Origin: Paraflavitalea soli
GTDB lineage: Bacteria; Bacteroidota; Bacteroidia; Chitinophagales; Chitinophagaceae
Reading direction: 5' to 3'
DNA length: 64,000 bases
Assembly (NCBI RefSeq): GCF_003555545.1
Contig: NZ_CP032157.1
Location: 2,236,546 to 2,300,545, forward strand
The stretch's first letter is position 1. Each line of letters begins with the position of its first letter. This document shows positions 60,774-64,000 of the stretch, piece by piece. Below the pieces are notes generated by a model. The model made no database searches, was not told the origin of the DNA, and saw nothing but the letters and a program-made list of their open reading frames with translations. Position numbers and translations under genes: made by a program.

Positions 60774-62216
60774 ATGCGACTGCTACCTTTATTAACTGGC
60801 CTCTTTATGGTATTGCAGGCATATGCCGCACCAGGGTCGGATAAGTTGACGAAGTTGTCTGTCGATACCCTTCCACAGCATCGCTTCCAACAACCGGCCC
60901 TGGTGAGGCAATTTTATGACCTGGTGAAAGAACCATATCCCTGGGTACAGCGGAAGTCTCTCCAACGTTCACTACTGCAACTCGTACATTCGTCAGAACA
61001 CTGGGGATTGCAGGAAAAGGATTATTCAATTGGCCTGCTCGATTCACTGTACCAAAACTCCATTGCGCTCCAAAGCATACAGGATACTTTGCACGCCGAT
61101 GAAACATTTACAAACACCGCTATCCATTTTTTTCATGATATCGCAATGGGTAATAGCAGCCAGCCAGTAAGCTACCAGGGCTGGAAATATATTCCGGATT
61201 GTCTGGATATTCCTGGCCTCCTCGCATTGGCCATAGACAATGATCTTTTGGAGGAGCTGCCCGACGCGGTGGAGCCGCAAACACAGGATTATAAGGCCAT
61301 AAAGAATACCCTTGCCCAATTGCTGGAGATCAGGAATGACACCTCCAGCCATGAAGATAAGGTGCAAGCACTGATCGACAGATTAACGTTGTTGAACATC
61401 CTTCCTTATGCGCTTCATAAAAACAACCTGGCGAATGCCAGGCAGATCATTCCCGTCAGGATCAGGGAAGCTGGTGAGGCCCTCAATACCATCCGTTGGA
61501 TAAGGTGCATACAAAAAGTGCAATGCATTGTGGTCAATATTCCATCGGCCACCCTGCAGTATTATGACGATGGCAACCTGCTCCTTCAGTCAAAAGTAAT
61601 TGTGGGAAAACGTTCAACGCCTACTTCTACCCTATCCAGCCAGATCAATGAAATTGTGCTGTATCCTTACTGGACAGTACCGTCAAAGATCGCCAGCCGC
61701 GAATTATTACCAATGATCAAACGCAATCCTTCTTTCCTCGATGAGAATGGATACCAGGTCATCAGTGCCGGTAAGGTAATCGATGCGGCCATGATAGACT
61801 GGAAAAAGTACAGCAGCACGAATTTCCCTTTTACACTCCGGCAATCCACCGGCTGCGATAATTCACTGGGCATTATAAAACTCAACTTCTACAGTCCCTA
61901 TGGCATTTACCTGCACGACACTCCCTGGAAATCACTTTTCAATTTATCCAAAAGATACATGAGCCATGGCTGCGTTCGGGTGGAAAAAGTGGCAGAGTTG
62001 GCACACTTGCTGTTAAAAGCCGACAGCACAGCGTTAGATGAAGTGCTGCAAAAAGGCGATTCCCTGAATACTAAACCTACTACAATGCCCTTGTCCCAGG
62101 GAGTACCGGTGTTCATAATATACAATACGGCCTGGACCGACCAGACAGGGATGGTGCGCTTTTATGACGACATTTACAGAAAATCGATCCCCCTGCCCGA
62201 CCTGCGTCAAAAATGA
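60774..62216 (+). CDS. L,D-transpeptidase (YcbB-like)
   Basis: A 480-residue secreted cell-wall enzyme that makes 3-3 peptidoglycan cross-links. Signal peptide about 1-18. An N-terminal scaffold domain precedes a YkuD catalytic domain with S-H398-G-C400-V-R (MSHGCVRVEK), which holds the catalytic Cys. It also has YPYWTVPSKIASRE and DTPWKSLF. It resembles YcbB/LdtD in length. Cross-link remodelling is typical of non-growing cells. It follows UspA by 26 bases. Confidence 0.93.
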   Translation: MRLLPLLTGLFMVLQAYAAPGSDKLTKLSVDTLPQHRFQQPALVRQFYDLVKEPYPWVQRKSLQRSLLQLVHSSEHWGLQEKDYSIGLLDSLYQNSIALQSIQDTLHADETFTNTAIHFFHDIAMGNSSQPVSYQGWKYIPDCLDIPGLLALAIDNDLLEELPDAVEPQTQDYKAIKNTLAQLLEIRNDTSSHEDKVQALIDRLTLLNILPYALHKNNLANARQIIPVRIREAGEALNTIRWIRCIQKVQCIVVNIPSATLQYYDDGNLLLQSKVIVGKRSTPTSTLSSQINEIVLYPYWTVPSKIASRELLPMIKRNPSFLDENGYQVISAGKVIDAAMIDWKKYSSTNFPFTLRQSTGCDNSLGIIKLNFYSPYGIYLHDTPWKSLFNLSKRYMSHGCVRVEKVAELAHLLLKADSTALDEVLQKGDSLNTKPTTMPLSQGVPVFIIYNTAWTDQTGMVRFYDDIYRKSIPLPDLRQK

Positions 62217-62276
62217 TCCGCCACCTCACGGCATTTGTCAAACTTGTTTTAACTTCCGGAAAATTTAAAGGAGCGT

Positions 62277-63839
62277 ATGTTTACAGAGAAGCCTTTGAAT
62301 GTATTGCTGTTCTGCTTCATTGTAATGGTCACCTCCGCGGTATTGCAATACCTGAGTCCGGGAGTGAGCTTTTATGACAGCGGCCTCATTATTGCCGTGC
62401 TGCTGACCGTTTTTCTAAAGAACGATAGTTACACAAAATTATTTGGCCTGGCGGGTATATTGCTGGTAGGTATTTCCTTCTTTTACTTCCACCCGGGTAT
62501 GACCACTCGCCAGGTGCTCATGCAGCACCTATTCTCTGCCATGATCCTTGTTATTGCCACCATGGCAGTGCTTTATGTAAAGAAATTATACCGTTCCATA
62601 GAATCTGATGAAAGGCAGGTGAACGCCTTATTTGAGCACGCTACCGAAGGCATCATTTTAACCAATTCAGCGGGCAAGATCGTATTGATCAATCCCGCCG
62701 CAACACGTTTGTTTGAGTATGAAAAAGATGATCTGCTGGGAAAAGAAATTGAATCCTTAATCCCTTCCCGGTTTCATGGAAAGCATGAACATTACCGGCA
62801 AGGCTTTTATAAACATCCATCCAACAGAACAATGGGCCATGGACGCGATCTGTTTGCCAAAACAAAAAGCGGCCGTGAATTTCCCGTTGAAGTGAGTCTC
62901 AGTCACTACCGGCAGAAAAATGAAAATTTTGTCATCGCTTTTTTGGTCGACATCACCGAGCGCAAAAAAGCAGAACAGGAATTATTGGACCAGAAAAGAC
63001 AACTGGAAGAGATCACGGCCGATATGCGCAAGCTAAATACGGAGTTGGAATCGAAAGTGGAAGATAGAACAATGATCTTAAGGGAGGCGTTGCAGGAACT
63101 GGAACGCTCACAGCAGGAGTTGAATGAAGCGCTGAATAAAGAAAAGGAACTCAATGAGATCAAATCACGTTTTGTTTCGATGGCCTCGCACGAGTTCAGA
63201 ACCCCTTTAAGTACGGTGCTATCTTCCGCGGCATTGATCGGCCGGTACACACAGGGGGATGAACAGGACAAACGCGACCGGCATATAAAACGTATAAAGG
63301 ATTCTGTGCGACACCTGAATGTATTACTGGAAGACTTCTTATCACTGGGCAAACTGGAAGAAGGCAGGATCAAAGCAACATGTGCCCCTTTTAATGTGCG
63401 GGCATTCCAGGCCGAGGTAGTGGATGAGATGAATGTGATCCTTAAGGAGGGGCAGTCCATTGAACAGGAATTTACCGGCGATGATCAGTTTGATACAGAC
63501 AGCCACCTGCTGAAAAACATTCTTATCAACCTGCTGAGTAATGCGGCCAAATTCTCCGGGGATAATGCTGTGATCCGGCTCAAGATCGATCACAACGGAA
63601 ACTCCCTGCAAGTGACTGTAACTGATGAAGGTGTTGGTATCTCCGAAGAGGACCAACAACACTTGTTCAGTACTTTCTTTAGGGGTAAAAATGTAGTGAA
63701 CATTGCAGGTACGGGCCTGGGATTGCACATAGTAAAAAGATATGTGGAACTATTGCATGGCACCCTCCAGTTGACCAGTAAATTGGACGAAGGCACCTGC
63801 GTAACCATCACCATCCCATTGCCGGAAAAAATGGCGTAA
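62277..63839 (+). CDS. PAS-domain sensor histidine kinase
   Basis: A 520-residue membrane kinase. Three or four helices at about 7-105, a PAS domain (about 113-230, GIILTNSAGKIVLINPAATRLF), a coiled coil (about 230-295), HisKA with phospho-histidine H305 (MASHEFRTPL), and a HATPase with NLLSNAAKF, DEGVGI and GTGLGLHI. A good Shine-Dalgarno AAAGGAG lies just before the ATG at 62277. It may regulate the stress genes before it, but no response regulator is in the visible part. Confidence 0.92.
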   Translation: MFTEKPLNVLLFCFIVMVTSAVLQYLSPGVSFYDSGLIIAVLLTVFLKNDSYTKLFGLAGILLVGISFFYFHPGMTTRQVLMQHLFSAMILVIATMAVLYVKKLYRSIESDERQVNALFEHATEGIILTNSAGKIVLINPAATRLFEYEKDDLLGKEIESLIPSRFHGKHEHYRQGFYKHPSNRTMGHGRDLFAKTKSGREFPVEVSLSHYRQKNENFVIAFLVDITERKKAEQELLDQKRQLEEITADMRKLNTELESKVEDRTMILREALQELERSQQELNEALNKEKELNEIKSRFVSMASHEFRTPLSTVLSSAALIGRYTQGDEQDKRDRHIKRIKDSVRHLNVLLEDFLSLGKLEEGRIKATCAPFNVRAFQAEVVDEMNVILKEGQSIEQEFTGDDQFDTDSHLLKNILINLLSNAAKFSGDNAVIRLKIDHNGNSLQVTVTDEGVGISEEDQQHLFSTFFRGKNVVNIAGTGLGLHIVKRYVELLHGTLQLTSKLDEGTCVTITIPLPEKMA

Positions 63840-63863
63840 CTTGTAGAGGACAAACCTTCAGTT

Positions 63864-64000
63864 ATGAAACGCTCAACCATTGCAGCCGTTCTGGCTACCC
63901 TTTATTTACTCATCTATTGTTTTTGTCTTCAAATGGATGCGCTCCGGATAATCGGTGTGGGACTTTATTTTTTCTCACCGGTTGTAATGATCGGGCTTGC
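63864..64000 (+). CDS. Membrane protein, 3' truncated by window end
   Basis: The first 45 residues of a protein, ATG at 63864. Two hydrophobic stretches (about 5-25 and 29-45) suggest a membrane protein. It starts 24 bases after the kinase stop on the same strand and may be in the same operon. Not enough is visible to name it. Confidence 0.55.
   Translation, partial: MKRSTIAAVLATLYLLIYCFCLQMDALRIIGVGLYFFSPVVMIGL

Overview
The window is chromosomal DNA of a Bacteroidota bacterium, most likely a member of the Chitinophagaceae. The evidence is a T9SS / gliding-type C-terminal sorting domain on a 1923-residue secreted protein, two propeller sensor kinases of the kind common in Bacteroidota, futalosine-pathway MqnA, and promoters of the Bacteroidota form (TTG or TTTG, about 17-20 bases, then TAnnTTTG) in front of several genes and both tRNAs. 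No IS element, prophage, CRISPR array or rRNA was found. The family assignment is an inference from gene style, not from a marker comparison.

Layout. 1-3.4 kb: signalling genes. These are a truncated REC-PAS-histidine kinase, a CheY-like regulator, and a histidine kinase whose membrane domain carries the plant ethylene-receptor motif. 3.7-9.0 kb: housekeeping and small genes. They include a putative lipoprotein, an esterase, a Cys-rich protein with a small partner, the N-degron pair clpS-aat, tRNA-Val(UAC) and an exonuclease/GIY-YIG nuclease. 9.1-9.7 kb: two unlisted 36-residue membrane miniproteins, each followed by a terminator. 9.8-18.5 kb: valS, a large HExxH/propeller surface protein, a PrsW protease, an acetyltransferase, and a queuosine-precursor transporter with a coupled small membrane protein.

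18.5-30.4 kb is a surface-polysaccharide locus. It holds four glycosyltransferase domains (GT4, GT2, GT9 and one fused to a methyltransferase), a YfhO-like membrane protein, an altered GDP-mannose-dehydratase-like protein, a C-methyltransferase-like protein and a Wzx-like flippase. 30.5-36.3 kb is one giant secreted mosaic protein. 36.3-42.9 kb is an operon of two paralogous propeller/LytS-type kinases around one LytTR regulator. 43-54 kb is mainly housekeeping: mqnA, purB, prfC, tsaD, trmN6, an ABC permease, a mutarotase and a saccharopine-dehydrogenase-like enzyme. 54.3-55.5 kb has a CRP/AraC hybrid regulator and tRNA-Leu(CAA).

56.7-64 kb is a single-strand run that looks like a stress or dormancy island: flavodoxin, PNPOx-like flavoprotein, patatin, a baeRF/Balon-like ribosome factor, a double universal stress protein, an L,D-transpeptidase and a PAS histidine kinase. 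The final gene runs off the window.

The main points for follow-up are: the ethylene-receptor-like kinase; the miniprotein pair; the giant protein, in which six-bladed propellers seem to be inserted inside PKD domains; the GMD-like protein lacking catalytic residues; the mobile hairpin repeats, one of which encodes the end of an acetyltransferase; and the 3' stress island.
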